A stretch of DNA of 64,000 nucleotides, taken from assembly GCF_029277305.1 (NCBI RefSeq), contig NZ_CP119526.1; one strand, 5' to 3'. Of the stretch, positions 24,726-33,528 are shown one piece after another (within the stretch, counting starts at the first letter, position 1; each line of letters opens with the position of its first letter). Origin of the DNA: Guptibacillus hwajinpoensis (GTDB lineage: Bacteria; Bacillota; Bacilli; Bacillales; Guptibacillaceae). Made by a program: the position numbers and the translations under genes. The notes beneath the pieces are model-generated. The model saw only the letters and a list, made by a program, of their open reading frames with translations, made no database searches and was not told where the DNA came from.

Positions 24726-25757
24726 ATGCTTGCATGTTCAAAATGCAATAGGATTCCGGATATATTGTTTGAAGGATATTTAGAAATTTACACACCAGTC
24801 CCGCAACTAGTTGAAAGCCTGAAAGAAATTTTTAACATGGAATCGGCAAATCCAATTTTGATTTCCTACGATAATGCCAATAAGCTCAAAGAACTTTGTG
24901 AGATAATTAATTGTTCCTTTAATACTAAGGCTAAAGAAATGTTGTATTGCTCAACATTAACTGCACCTGGAATCAAGGGAGCAACATCCATACCTTTTCT
25001 TCAGTTTTATTCGCGGGTTCAGCGACCAGATTACATAGAAATTATGAATAATTCTTTGTTTACTAACCATATGCAGCCTATTATAAAGTTAGAGGACAAT
25101 GAAATATCCGGTTATGAATTTCTAATGCGTCCTACCAATCAAGACTATCCTTTTCAGCCTTATGATTTGTTTCAAATGGCGAAAGAATCTGGATTACAAT
25201 CCTACCTTGATAGCGCTACTAGAATTTCTTCTATTAAAGTAGGTGCAGAGTACCTCCCTAAAGGGATTAAGCGATTTATTAATTTTTTACCTTCTTCAAT
25301 CTACGATCCAACGCATTGTCTTCGAACGACATTCAAGGCGGTTGAAAAATATGAAGTGGACCCAAATGATCTTGTGTTTGAGGTAGTAGAAACAGAGAAA
25401 GTTAATGAAATAGATCATCTGAAAAATATCTTTAACACCTATAAAGCTGAAGGTATGAAAATGGCACTGGATGATGTTGGAGCTGGGTTTGCAACTCAGG
25501 AGATGCTGCTTGAATTAAAGCCGGATTTCGCAAAAATTGATCGTAGTGTTGTTTCGTATTGTGATCAGGATGTTGGAAAGCAGTCTAAGCTTTCTGAGTT
25601 GGTTTCTATTGCAGAGGCAGAGGGGATTATACTTCTAGCAGAGGGGATTGAGCGGAAAGAAGAAGCTCAGTTTTGTCGAGAAGTTGGTATGACGTTTGGT
25701 CAAGGTTATTATTTTGGAAAACCCACAGAGCGTCCAGTTCCAAGGATGAAGCTATAA
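24726..25757 (+). CDS. EAL-domain protein, probable c-di-GMP phosphodiesterase
   Basis: A 343-residue protein with an EAL domain from about 115 to 335. Conserved positions visible are E in YEFLMRPTN (the EAL position), N in FINFLPSS, E in VFEVVETE, DD in LDDVGAGFA, K/D in FAKIDRSVV, E in LAEGIERKE and GQGYYFGKP. Catalysis therefore looks possible although the signature reads EFL. The first 110 residues hold a CSKC pair and no recognised sensor domain. No membrane segment is present, so it is cytosolic. It is monocistronic between two terminators. Confidence 0.82.
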   Translation: MLACSKCNRIPDILFEGYLEIYTPVPQLVESLKEIFNMESANPILISYDNANKLKELCEIINCSFNTKAKEMLYCSTLTAPGIKGATSIPFLQFYSRVQRPDYIEIMNNSLFTNHMQPIIKLEDNEISGYEFLMRPTNQDYPFQPYDLFQMAKESGLQSYLDSATRISSIKVGAEYLPKGIKRFINFLPSSIYDPTHCLRTTFKAVEKYEVDPNDLVFEVVETEKVNEIDHLKNIFNTYKAEGMKMALDDVGAGFATQEMLLELKPDFAKIDRSVVSYCDQDVGKQSKLSELVSIAEAEGIILLAEGIERKEEAQFCREVGMTFGQGYYFGKPTERPVPRMKL

Positions 25758-25761
25758 TCTT

Positions 25762-25788
25762 TAAAGAGGGGACAGTCCCTTCTTTTTT
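25762..25788 (+). terminator. Rho-independent terminator after the EAL gene
   Basis: AAGGGAC-type stem: GAGGGGAC and GTCCCTTC with a minimal loop, followed by TTTTTT. Confidence 0.75.
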
Positions 25789-25851
25789 GTTATGGAAATT
25801 TAGCTCCAAAACCGATATGCTTACGACAGATGAATTTAGTGAGGTGAAAGC

Positions 25852-26955
25852 GTGTTAACTTTTTATAAGCGGTATGCGAGAACGGCATTTGATATCGGAC
25901 TGATCGTATTAACCGTGTTTCTTATTATGTTTGTATCCAGTTTCCTATTTGATATTGCCGCTCCAATTCTTGTGGGCTATGTCATCTTCTTAATTATTGA
26001 GCCTTTTGCTCGCTTTCTAAATCGGAAAGGGCTCGGTAAAACAGCAGCTACGACAATTTCAACACTGCTTTTTGTTTTAGTTGTGGTGAGTGTTGTTTTT
26101 CTTGCTGGAGCAATATTTGTTCTACAGTTACAAAATCTAATTGCATTAATTCCTGAGTACGTTGCTAAATTTCAGGAACAGGTGATGAGCTACGTTCATT
26201 GGGGGCAACTCCAGTTGAATGCACTTCCTCCAGATGTCCTACAAAAAGCACAGGATTTCTCTTTAACTTTAGTTGAAAAGGCTTCATTCATGCTTACATC
26301 ATTCTTAAATAGCGTGTTTGCTTTTGTTACCTCGATTCCTACCCTTGTGATTAATTTTATCATTGGAATCGTTTTGGCCTATTTCTTAAGTATTGAAATC
26401 GACATGTGGAAGCGCATTGCAGAGAAACGCACGCCGAATACGTTTAAATCCGCTTATTATTTTCTAAAAGAGAACGTACTTAGTGGAATTGCCTCCTATC
26501 TGAAGGCTCAGCTTAAACTAATTACGATCACCTTCGTACTTGTTCTTTGTGGATTATGGATATTACGAGTCGATAATGCATTTACTCTTGCACTCTTATC
26601 TGCATTCTTTGATGTTTTGCCATTGCTTGGAGTATCTGCTATCTTCGTACCTTGGGCTATTTATCTATTCGCAGTTGGCGAGTCATCCCTTGCTATATCA
26701 TTGTTAATTCTACTTGCAGTTGTGATGCTTGTTAGACAAATAATGGAGCCGAAAATAACCGGTGACTCACTTGGTGTATCGGCATTTACAATTCTATCAT
26801 TCATGATTATTTCGCTATCGCTTTTTGGTATTGCAGGCGTTGTGTTATCGCCAATTTTACTCATTTTAATAAAAGCTCTATATGATCATGGTTATCTAAG
26901 TAAGTGGATTCATCTTCCGAGTGAAGAATTTCAAGATCGGAACGACCGCAGCTAG
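25852..26955 (+). CDS. AI-2E-type membrane permease (YtvI-like)
   Basis: A 367-residue integral membrane protein with about seven to eight hydrophobic helices, including strings such as IVLTVFLIMFVSSFLF and ISTLLFVLVVVSVVFLAGAI. The family signature SLGVSAFTILSFMIISLSLFGIAG-like C-terminal block identifies the AI-2E/YtvI transporter family (named in part for TqsA, but including Na+/H+ exchangers). GTG 25852 follows GTGAGGTGAAAG. Substrate cannot be assigned. The next gene follows after 15 bases. Confidence 0.82.
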   Translation: MLTFYKRYARTAFDIGLIVLTVFLIMFVSSFLFDIAAPILVGYVIFLIIEPFARFLNRKGLGKTAATTISTLLFVLVVVSVVFLAGAIFVLQLQNLIALIPEYVAKFQEQVMSYVHWGQLQLNALPPDVLQKAQDFSLTLVEKASFMLTSFLNSVFAFVTSIPTLVINFIIGIVLAYFLSIEIDMWKRIAEKRTPNTFKSAYYFLKENVLSGIASYLKAQLKLITITFVLVLCGLWILRVDNAFTLALLSAFFDVLPLLGVSAIFVPWAIYLFAVGESSLAISLLILLAVVMLVRQIMEPKITGDSLGVSAFTILSFMIISLSLFGIAGVVLSPILLILIKALYDHGYLSKWIHLPSEEFQDRNDRS

Positions 26956-26970
26956 GAAGGAAGAATAAAT

Positions 26971-27564
26971 TTGAAACGACCAGGTGTAGCAATTCTAATA
27001 ACAGTCATTATTAGCGTAGTTTTTGCCGTTCTTTTACAGAAGAACCCTGAAGCTTTTCCCACTCCATTGAAAAAGGCACATGTTCCAGAAGAATACATTG
27101 ATCTCTACAGAGAGGCGGCTGAAGAATATGAGCTACAATGGGAACTACTTGCAGCTGTCCACCGAGTAGAAACAAAGTTCTCAACGATGGAAACGCTCGA
27201 AAGTCCAAAAGGGGCGATCGGACATTATCAGTTTATGCCACTTACATGGATAGGGTGGAGCTACGGTGGGAGCAGGCTTGGTGAACTTGATAAAGATGAT
27301 TTAGTTGATATAACCGATCTTAAATTAATCGACAAATACGGTGGCTATGGTAAGGATGGAAATGGTGATGGTAAAGCTGATCCATACAATCTAACGGATG
27401 CCGCTTATACTGCAGCGAGCTATCTTTCGGCAAATGGTGCAAGTGAAGGCAGACTTAAAAGCGCGCTATTCGCATACAACCAGAGTGATGAATATGTAGA
27501 CGAGGTGCTTTCCTTTTATAATGAGTACAGGGAAAACGCTACGGTAGTTAAGCTCGAACAATGA
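26971..27564 (+). CDS. Membrane-anchored lytic transglycosylase
   Basis: A 197-residue protein with one N-terminal transmembrane helix or signal anchor (residues 5-22). It is followed by an SLT-type domain with the catalytic glutamate in LLAAVHRVETKFST and the LESPKGAIGHYQFMPLTW substrate-cleft segment. An acidic DGNGDGKADPYN stretch resembles a calcium-binding loop. It cleaves peptidoglycan glycan strands outside the membrane. The TTG start at 26971 follows AGGAAGGAAG. It probably forms an operon with the preceding permease. Confidence 0.88.
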   Translation: MKRPGVAILITVIISVVFAVLLQKNPEAFPTPLKKAHVPEEYIDLYREAAEEYELQWELLAAVHRVETKFSTMETLESPKGAIGHYQFMPLTWIGWSYGGSRLGELDKDDLVDITDLKLIDKYGGYGKDGNGDGKADPYNLTDAAYTAASYLSANGASEGRLKSALFAYNQSDEYVDEVLSFYNEYRENATVVKLEQ

Positions 27565-27626
27565 TCCTCTGGAATGGTAGAGCTTAGTCACATATGATAA
27601 AATCACGAATAGAAGGGGGAGATTGC

Positions 27627-28757
27627 ATGAAAATTGTTTCAATCGAACCGACACCAAGTCCGAATTCGATGAAAATTAACTTAAGTGAAGAATTAGAAGC
27701 TGGTGATACGCGCCAGTATAAACTGGATAGCGATCTAACGGACGCGCCGGATTTCATTCAGAAATTGATGGCTGTACCAGGAGTAAAAGGTCTTTATCAT
27801 GTGATGGATTTTATCGCACTTGAACGAAATGCTAGGTACGCTTGGGAAGATATCTTGCCGGGTGCTAGGGAAGCGTTTGGACAAGAAGTTGAAGAATCTT
27901 CTGCACCTGATGGGCCTAAAGTTGAAGACTTTGGAGAAGTAAAGGTCTTCATTCAGATGTTCCGTGATATTCCAATGCAGGTTAAGCTTGAAGAAGGGGA
28001 CAAGGAACATCGTTTTGGTCTTCCTGATCGATTTATGGAAGCGGCTATGAGCGCTTCTTCAGCATCTGATAATATGGTTATGGAACGAGAGTGGAAAGAG
28101 CAAAGTCCAAGATATGGTGGAGCTGAAGACATCGGAACGGAAGTAACGGAAGAAATAGCAGCAACTTATAGCAAAGAGCGCCTTGACGAGCTTGTAAAAT
28201 CTGCGTTTGATCCAAATCGAACAACTCAATCGAAAAAAACAGATAAGAAAAAAGTAACTCTAGAAATGCTTGATGATCCAGATTGGAAATCAAGGTATGC
28301 TTCTCTTGATCGAATGGATCCTGATCTTTCGGATTTACCTGTTCTTGAGAAAGCATTGGACGACGATAAAGCTTCTGTACGAAGACTTGCAGCTGTCTAT
28401 CTAGGTATGATCGAATCAAAAGAAGTGCTTCCGCTACTGTATAGAGCTTTACGAGATAAGTCGGTGACCGTAAGGCGTACGGCAGGTGATTGTATGTCTG
28501 ATTTAGGTTATATTGAAGCGATCCCAGAAATGATTGAATCGTTAAAGGACTCGAATAAACTCGTCCGCTGGAGAGCAGCGATGTATCTGTATGAAGTAGG
28601 TGACGATACAGCTATTCCAGCACTAGAAGAAGCGACTCAAGACCCTGAGTTTGAAGTGAAAATGCAGGCTGGTATGGCGCTAGAGCGCATTAAAGGCGGA
28701 GAAGAAGCCAGAGGATCTGTCTGGCACCAAATGACTCAGGCAAGAAAGTCCAATTAA
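27627..28757 (+). CDS. ypgR: CvfC-like virulence factor homologue with HEAT repeats (YpgR-like)
   Basis: A 376-residue protein. Residues 1-85 form an Nfu-N-type scaffold domain (IEPTPSPNSMKINL). A variable middle is followed by PBS/HEAT-like helical repeats from about 225 (LEKALDDDKASVRRLAAVYL, then RALRDKSVTVRRTAGD). ATG 27627 with AGAAGGGGGAG upstream is preferred over 27594. The matching order in B. subtilis is ypgR beside brxA (yphP), as here. The Nfu-N domain suggests a link to iron-sulphur or thiol metabolism, which fits the bacilliredoxin next door. The mechanism is unknown. Confidence 0.85.
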   Translation: MKIVSIEPTPSPNSMKINLSEELEAGDTRQYKLDSDLTDAPDFIQKLMAVPGVKGLYHVMDFIALERNARYAWEDILPGAREAFGQEVEESSAPDGPKVEDFGEVKVFIQMFRDIPMQVKLEEGDKEHRFGLPDRFMEAAMSASSASDNMVMEREWKEQSPRYGGAEDIGTEVTEEIAATYSKERLDELVKSAFDPNRTTQSKKTDKKKVTLEMLDDPDWKSRYASLDRMDPDLSDLPVLEKALDDDKASVRRLAAVYLGMIESKEVLPLLYRALRDKSVTVRRTAGDCMSDLGYIEAIPEMIESLKDSNKLVRWRAAMYLYEVGDDTAIPALEEATQDPEFEVKMQAGMALERIKGGEEARGSVWHQMTQARKSN

Positions 28758-28775
28758 AATCAGGAGGTATCGGAT

Positions 28776-29204
28776 ATGAACCCATACGAAGAATACATGC
28801 GCCAAATGGCACAACCAATGCGTGATGAATTAACATCAGCTGGATTTGAAGAATTAACAACACCTGAAGAAGTTGCGACCTTTATTACTGAAAAAAAAGG
28901 AACGTCTTTAGTTTTCATTAATTCCGTTTGTGGATGTGCAGCAGGTCTTGCACGCCCTGCTGCACGAGAAGCGATTGAGAATGACAAGAAACCAGAACAC
29001 TTAGTCACAGTATTTGCTGGTCAAGACAGAGAAGCGACAGGCAAGATGCGTGAATACCTAGAAGGATATGAACCATCTTCACCTTCTATTGCACTACTTA
29101 AAGATGGTCAGGTCCTTCACTTCATTCCAAGGGAAGAAATTGAAGATCATGAAGTAGAAGAAATCGTTGAGAATCTAACAGGAGCTTTCGAACAATATTG
29201 TTAA
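28776..29204 (+). CDS. brxA: Bacilliredoxin (BrxA/BrxB family)
   Basis: A 142-residue thioredoxin-fold protein with the family's active-site CGC: C52 and C54 in INSVCGCAAGLARPAA. It removes bacillithiol from S-bacillithiolated proteins during oxidative stress. A strong CAGGAGG precedes ATG 28776, 18 bases after ypgR, so the two are co-transcribed. The BrxA versus BrxB assignment rests on the ypgR-brxA neighbourhood. A good terminator follows. Confidence 0.92.
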   Translation: MNPYEEYMRQMAQPMRDELTSAGFEELTTPEEVATFITEKKGTSLVFINSVCGCAAGLARPAAREAIENDKKPEHLVTVFAGQDREATGKMREYLEGYEPSSPSIALLKDGQVLHFIPREEIEDHEVEEIVENLTGAFEQYC

Positions 29205-29207
29205 TGA

Positions 29208-29236
29208 CAAACTCCACTCATCCGAGTGGAGTTTTG
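29208..29236 (+). terminator. Terminator of ypgR-brxA
   Basis: AAACTCCACTC pairs with GAGTGGAGTTTTG around ATCC. Confidence 0.88.
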
Positions 29237-29260
29237 TCGCTACTTTAAGGAGGATATTAT

Positions 29261-29701
29261 ATGGATCATATTTTTGAACTGAAAGGTAGTTGGAAAGGCG
29301 GACTATCGGGTGTAGGCAAAATTAGTACCGATCATTTAACAACAGATGTATCCATCCCCGCTTCGATGGGGGGAAGTGAGGTTGGTACGAACCCAGATGA
29401 ATTATTGTTAAGTTCATCTGCAGCATGTTATTTTATGACAATTGGTTTGTATTTAGAGCGAAACAAAGTTCAGTTTGAAGATATTTCAATTTCATCTAAA
29501 TTAATCGTAAGTGAAAAAGGAAGACTACATGTAGAGTCGATTCACCATTACCCTGTTATTTATCTTACTGAAGAGCCGGATGCAGCATTAAGTGAACAAA
29601 TTTATAAGATTGCTCATCAAGCCGAAGATGGGTGTATGATTACACGAGCCATTAAAGGGAATGTGAAAGTTATTGTGGAGCCATCAGTTAAACAAGTGTG
29701 A
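29261..29701 (+). CDS. OsmC/Ohr-family peroxiredoxin-like protein
   Basis: A 146-residue OsmC-fold protein with the two redox cysteines in SSSAACYFMTIGLYLE (around residue 52) and EDGCMITRAIKG (around residue 127). The preceding GTNPDELLLSS is the family signature. It would reduce organic hydroperoxides using its cysteine pair. AAGGAGG precedes ATG 29261. It follows the brxA terminator and its end is followed by repeat B2. Confidence 0.9.
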   Translation: MDHIFELKGSWKGGLSGVGKISTDHLTTDVSIPASMGGSEVGTNPDELLLSSSAACYFMTIGLYLERNKVQFEDISISSKLIVSEKGRLHVESIHHYPVIYLTEEPDAALSEQIYKIAHQAEDGCMITRAIKGNVKVIVEPSVKQV

Positions 29702-29773
29702 TTTTTCTCTGTTTCATTAACCGTTGTTAGCTAGAAGGGCACTCCTTTTTCATTTCCTAATCATTATTAAATT

Positions 29774-29968
29774 GGCTATGTTAATGAACAATGTTGATTT
29801 TTGGCTCATTTACGCCCTGTGGTGCCCATTCGCTTCGAGCAAATTCATTTGCTCAGGCGAATGGGCACCACAGGGCGACCTTTCAGCAGAGCTGAAAGGC
29901 GAGTGAAACTGAGGTTTCACTCGAATGAGCCAAAAATCGAGAAATCAACAATATGAGCTAACATAGCC
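29774..29968. mobile_element. Cloverleaf palindromic MITE-like element, family B (copy B2)
   Basis: The 195-base element runs from GGCTATGTTA to its imperfect reverse complement TAACATAGCC and is flanked on both sides by the identical 8-mer ATTAAATT. Inside lies a perfect 21-bp stem starting CGCCCTGTGGTGCCCATTCG, then CCTTTCAGC..GCTGAAAGG and GAGTGAAAC..GTTTCACTC hairpins, all enclosed by a GGCTCATT/AATGAGCC stem. It occupies most of the 376-base gap between the OsmC and TrhO genes. No coding sequence is seen. Confidence 0.93.
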
Positions 29969-29987
29969 ATTAAATTAAGCGATACAG

Positions 29988-30015
29988 TTGCATTTCGAGT
30001 AATTTTTATTATAAT
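29988..30015 (+). promoter_or_regulatory. Sigma-A-like promoter of the first trhO gene
   Basis: TTGCAT and TATAAT are separated by 16 bases just downstream of repeat B2. Confidence 0.5.
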
Positions 30016-30077
30016 TAAGATTTGGAACGGTTCAACGACTGGCAAAAAGGAAACAGTGAAATAAAGGAGATACTAGT

Positions 30078-31046
30078 ATGGATAAAGACTATCGCGTATT
30101 ATTGTTTTATAAATATGTACAAATTGATCAAGCGGAAGAATATGTTGAAGAGCATCTAGCCTTTTGTAAGGATAACAACCTGAAAGGCAGAATTCTTATT
30201 TCTGAAGAAGGCATTAACGGAACACTTTCTGGAACAATTGAAGATACTCAAAAATATATGGATATGATGCATGCTGATGAGCGCTTTGCTGATATGTTCT
30301 TTAAAATTGATGAATCAACAGAGCATCCGTTCAAGAAGATGCATGTTCGCTATCGTGAAGAACTTGTCACACTTAGACTGGAAGATAATCATAATCCAAA
30401 TGATGTGGGTGGCAAGCATCTTAAGCCAGCAGAATGGCGTGAAGCGATGCAACAGGATGACGTTATCATCCTAGATACTCGTAATGACTACGAATATGAC
30501 CTTGGTCACTTCCGTGGAGCGATCCGCCCTGATATTCAGAATTTCCGAGATCTTCCTGAATGGGTTCAAGAGAACCTTGCTGATCAGAAAGAGAAGAAAA
30601 TTCTCACTTACTGTACTGGAGGCATTCGCTGTGAGAAATTCACAGGTTGGATGGTGAATCAAGGATTTCAGGATGTTAACCAACTTGATGGTGGTATCGT
30701 GACGTATGGTAAGGATGAAGAGACGAAGGGTGAACTCTGGGATGGCCAGTGTTACGTATTTGACGGTAGAATTTCCGTTCCAATTAATCAAAAAGACCAT
30801 GTAGTAGTGGGAAAAGACTACTTCACAGGCGAGCCGTGTGAACGGTATGTTAATTGTGCTAACCCTGAATGTAATAAGCAAATTATTACGTCAGAGGAGA
30901 ACGAGCATAAATATTTGCGCGGATGTACCCATGAATGTAGAACTTCTCCGCGAAATCGCTATGTCGCAGAACATGGTTTATCGCAAGAAGAAGTAGACGA
31001 ACGTATTCAAGATCTTATGAAAGAGCATATTGAGCAAGAAGTATAG
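30078..31046 (+). CDS. trhO: tRNA uridine(34) hydroxylase TrhO, paralogue 1
   Basis: A 322-residue rhodanese-domain protein of the YceA/YbfQ (TrhO) family that forms 5-hydroxyuridine at the tRNA wobble position using oxygen. An N-terminal acylphosphatase-like domain (LKGRILISEEGINGTLSGT) precedes the rhodanese domain, whose catalytic cysteine C179 lies in LTYCTGGIRCEKF. A C-terminal cysteine cluster (CANPECNK, CTHECR) follows. AAGGAGATAC precedes ATG 30078. A second copy lies at 35975, about 5 kb away. The terminator after it is shared with the leftward TelA pair. Confidence 0.92.
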   Translation: MDKDYRVLLFYKYVQIDQAEEYVEEHLAFCKDNNLKGRILISEEGINGTLSGTIEDTQKYMDMMHADERFADMFFKIDESTEHPFKKMHVRYREELVTLRLEDNHNPNDVGGKHLKPAEWREAMQQDDVIILDTRNDYEYDLGHFRGAIRPDIQNFRDLPEWVQENLADQKEKKILTYCTGGIRCEKFTGWMVNQGFQDVNQLDGGIVTYGKDEETKGELWDGQCYVFDGRISVPINQKDHVVVGKDYFTGEPCERYVNCANPECNKQIITSEENEHKYLRGCTHECRTSPRNRYVAEHGLSQEEVDERIQDLMKEHIEQEV

Positions 31047-31084
31047 AAAAGCTAGCTGTCGCCTTCTCGACAGCTAGCTTTTAT
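31044..31084. terminator. Convergent rho-independent terminator
   Basis: AAAAGCTAGCTGTCG pairs with CGACAGCTAGCTTTT between trhO and the leftward gene. Confidence 0.93.
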
Positions 31085-31947
31085 TTATCGTATCTTAATT
31101 TACTCACTTTAAGAAGGTGATCCACTCTTGATAATCGATTTCCTTCGATTTTATCAAGGTATTCGTGCAGTGTTAATTCCATCTTACATAGCGCTTGAAA
31201 CAGATCCTGATGACGGAGCTCTTGGTTTTCAGGTGACAGTGAGATATACCCTGTTAATAAATCGGGTAATTCAGTAGTGAGCATTCGTTTCACAACATGC
31301 CGTTCTTCAAGATCCAGTGGTTCAAGTTCAGGCAAGATTTTTTGGAATAAATTGATTAGCCTCGTAGATCTAGAGTGTATGACCCCTTTTATGGGCGAAT
31401 GTGAGGTAATTCGCTTTAAGTTATCAAGTTGATTTAGAAGCAAAGGATCAATAGCTGGCGAAGAGCTAGTACCAGTAGGTGATGTGCCTAGTAGAGAATG
31501 GTCCAACAACCGAATTCTTTGATAAATTCCAGTGAAAAATGGCGATCGTTTAATGTTTCTTTTAATGATACGACCTCTATCATTTATTAATATTGTACCT
31601 TGTTTACAGCGTCCGCGATCTTTTTTCGCTACCATTTGTCTTTCCCACTGAATGAAAAACTTTTTAGGCATTGACGATCTGTTTTTCTGACTGTCATAGC
31701 CAGACAGAAGAATGAGGTTTCGTCTAATTTTTAAGTAAATCGTATAGCCTTGTTCAGATCGCTTCCATTTCTGAGGTTTATCTGATCCTGGGTCAAGTTT
31801 ATCAATAAATTCATCTAACAATCGTTCAGCGTAAGTGAGGAAGCTCGTTGAACTTGCATCTTGAAGAAGCGCTGGTTCCACCGTTTTGTATTGTGGTGGT
31901 AAAAGCTTTTCAAGCCACTGTGATTCTAGAGAATCGAAAAGCCCCAT
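31081..31947 (-). CDS. Hypothetical protein downstream of telA, 288 aa
   Basis: A soluble, basic protein with no signal or membrane helices. It has a positively charged middle (around residues 95-150, e.g. GRIIKRNIKRSPFF) and a helical, acidic C-terminus. I do not recognise a family. It is co-transcribed with the TelA gene (18-base gap, CAGGAGGG site), the position often taken by XpaC-like proteins beside YaaN/TelA, so it may be the functional partner. Its sequence does not let me assign it to XpaC. Confidence 0.7.
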   Translation of the reverse strand: MGLFDSLESQWLEKLLPPQYKTVEPALLQDASSTSFLTYAERLLDEFIDKLDPGSDKPQKWKRSEQGYTIYLKIRRNLILLSGYDSQKNRSSMPKKFFIQWERQMVAKKDRGRCKQGTILINDRGRIIKRNIKRSPFFTGIYQRIRLLDHSLLGTSPTGTSSSPAIDPLLLNQLDNLKRITSHSPIKGVIHSRSTRLINLFQKILPELEPLDLEERHVVKRMLTTELPDLLTGYISLSPENQELRHQDLFQALCKMELTLHEYLDKIEGNRLSRVDHLLKVSKLRYDK

Positions 31948-31965
31948 ACTAGTACCCTCCTGTCC

Positions 31966-33036
31966 TTAAAATCGATCAGCCGCGTCAGAAAGTTGCTTCT
32001 GTCTCTGAGTCGAACTGTCTAATTTAGCTTTCATTTCGTTATTTAAGTCATTCATTTCCGTAATAAATTTCTTACCACTTTCGATAATTCGTACGTTTGA
32101 TTTCTCGGTAATATCAATTGCGTCAAACACATCGTTATATGCTTTGCGGAAAGATTCTATTGCAATCGCTGGCTTTTCAAGGGTCTTAACAGTGTCTTCA
32201 GTATTTTGCTTTAACATCTCCGCATTCCGAAGTAACATGGATTCAGTCGCTTCGTTCACATTCTGAACTGCAGAAATGACTTTTTGTTGGTTACCTAGAG
32301 CAAGCTGAATCGATGCTGTAACAGTAATGATGTTTTTGGTCATGGTTACGGCATTAAAGATCGCTTCCTCAAGCTTTTCATTGTTCTCAATAATAAGATC
32401 AACTGAAGCCATGGATTGACGAAGGACCATCACCGCCTGAGACATATTTTTCACTCTGCTTACTACTTTCTGCTGTGCTTTCTGAATCGGGAGAGGATTT
32501 TCTTTCCACTCCTCTTTGCTAGCTTCGTCATCAAGCATCGTCATGAGCGTTTGCCCAAGCTCCATTTGCTCTTCAAGTCCAACGATTCGATCCCTCGCAA
32601 CGTCTTTTAGTTCCTTCAGCATCACATTGTCTTCCTCAAGCTTATCTTTACCTGTTAGAAGAGATTCAACAATGACTTCAACTTGAGATTCAACAGTTTT
32701 GTACTTTTTAGCGTATTGTTCAACTTCGTTTCGTCCCATTACTCGGTTTACTAATTTATTGAGTTTACTCTTTTTAAGATAAGAGGGCTCAAGTTCTGAA
32801 ACATGTTCTCGAAGTTTATGAAGATGATCGGGTAAATCATTATTGGGCTGGTCAATCATCCCTTTAACAGGCCTTTTCAGTGCTTCAAGTGATTCACCGG
32901 CACTTCTTTGTGCATCTTCTCCTAGTCCTGAAAGAGATTGTAGTAGTTTTTCCGTATCATCTTCATGATAAAAGCTTTGTATTATTTCTGCCGCTTTTTC
33001 ACGCTGGTCGTTTGAATGTTCAGGTTGTTGACTCAT
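31966..33036 (-). CDS. telA: TelA/YaaN-family toxic anion resistance protein
   Basis: A 356-residue, almost entirely helical protein of the TelA family (NVMLKELKDVARDRIVGLEE, then VTMTKNIITVTASIQLALGN near residue 245), which includes KlaA/TelA of tellurite resistance and B. subtilis YaaN. ATG 33036 with AAGGAGTG upstream is preferred over GTG 33045, which overlaps that site. It is the first gene of a two-gene leftward operon, divergent from the glutaredoxin gene. In other bacteria the family works in cell-envelope stress; the molecular role is not settled. Confidence 0.88.
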   Translation of the reverse strand: MSQQPEHSNDQREKAAEIIQSFYHEDDTEKLLQSLSGLGEDAQRSAGESLEALKRPVKGMIDQPNNDLPDHLHKLREHVSELEPSYLKKSKLNKLVNRVMGRNEVEQYAKKYKTVESQVEVIVESLLTGKDKLEEDNVMLKELKDVARDRIVGLEEQMELGQTLMTMLDDEASKEEWKENPLPIQKAQQKVVSRVKNMSQAVMVLRQSMASVDLIIENNEKLEEAIFNAVTMTKNIITVTASIQLALGNQQKVISAVQNVNEATESMLLRNAEMLKQNTEDTVKTLEKPAIAIESFRKAYNDVFDAIDITEKSNVRIIESGKKFITEMNDLNNEMKAKLDSSTQRQKQLSDAADRF

Positions 33037-33250
33037 ATATGTCACTCCTTCAATAGAATGAAATCATTAGGATGTGTAGCTTTCTTATTCTATACGATTA
33101 GATTTCGAGAAAAGTTTCAAAACACCTTCAGCAACCCAATTCCCCTGGATCTCTTATGACAAACTTTCTAGAACAGATGAGTTGAAAGATTTGTAACGTG
33201 GTGGTATGTTTTAGACGGAATTATTTGAGAACGATAGGATGTGATGATAG

Positions 33251-33490
33251 ATGAAAAACGTTAAACTTTATACTCAACCAGCTTGCCCGCCTTGTGAATT
33301 TGTGAAGAATTACTTCCAAATGCATGAAATTACTTATGAACTACTAAATATTAAGGAAAATACAGCTGCACGGAACGAGCTCATTAACGAACATCAATCG
33401 ATGTCTACACCAACAATTGTTATTGATGGAGAAGTGATTATTGGTTTTGAGAAAGAACGGATCGATGAACTCCTTGAAATCACTTCTTAA
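33251..33490 (+). CDS. Glutaredoxin-family protein
   Basis: A 79-residue thioredoxin-fold protein with active-site C12-P-P-C15 (TQPACPPCEFVKNY) and the cis-proline segment MSTPTIVIDGEVIIGF. It is NrdH/glutaredoxin-like; in bacillithiol-using Firmicutes it would act with another thiol system rather than glutathione. It is followed after 38 bases by an acyl-CoA dehydrogenase-family gene, and the two are probably co-transcribed. Confidence 0.88.
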   Translation: MKNVKLYTQPACPPCEFVKNYFQMHEITYELLNIKENTAARNELINEHQSMSTPTIVIDGEVIIGFEKERIDELLEITS

Positions 33491-33528
33491 TGATACGTTA
33501 CACCGATAACAAAAGGAGAGTGCATAGA

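Noticed and set aside
29724..29906. Forward reading frame of about 60 codons over repeat B2
   Set aside because: It starts outside the element, runs through palindromic arms and has no ribosome binding site; the sequence is explained by the MITE.
33490..33528. N-terminal extension of the acyl-CoA dehydrogenase frame (13 residues)
   Set aside because: The extension starts in the glutaredoxin stop and runs through the AAAAGGAG site that fits ATG 33529.
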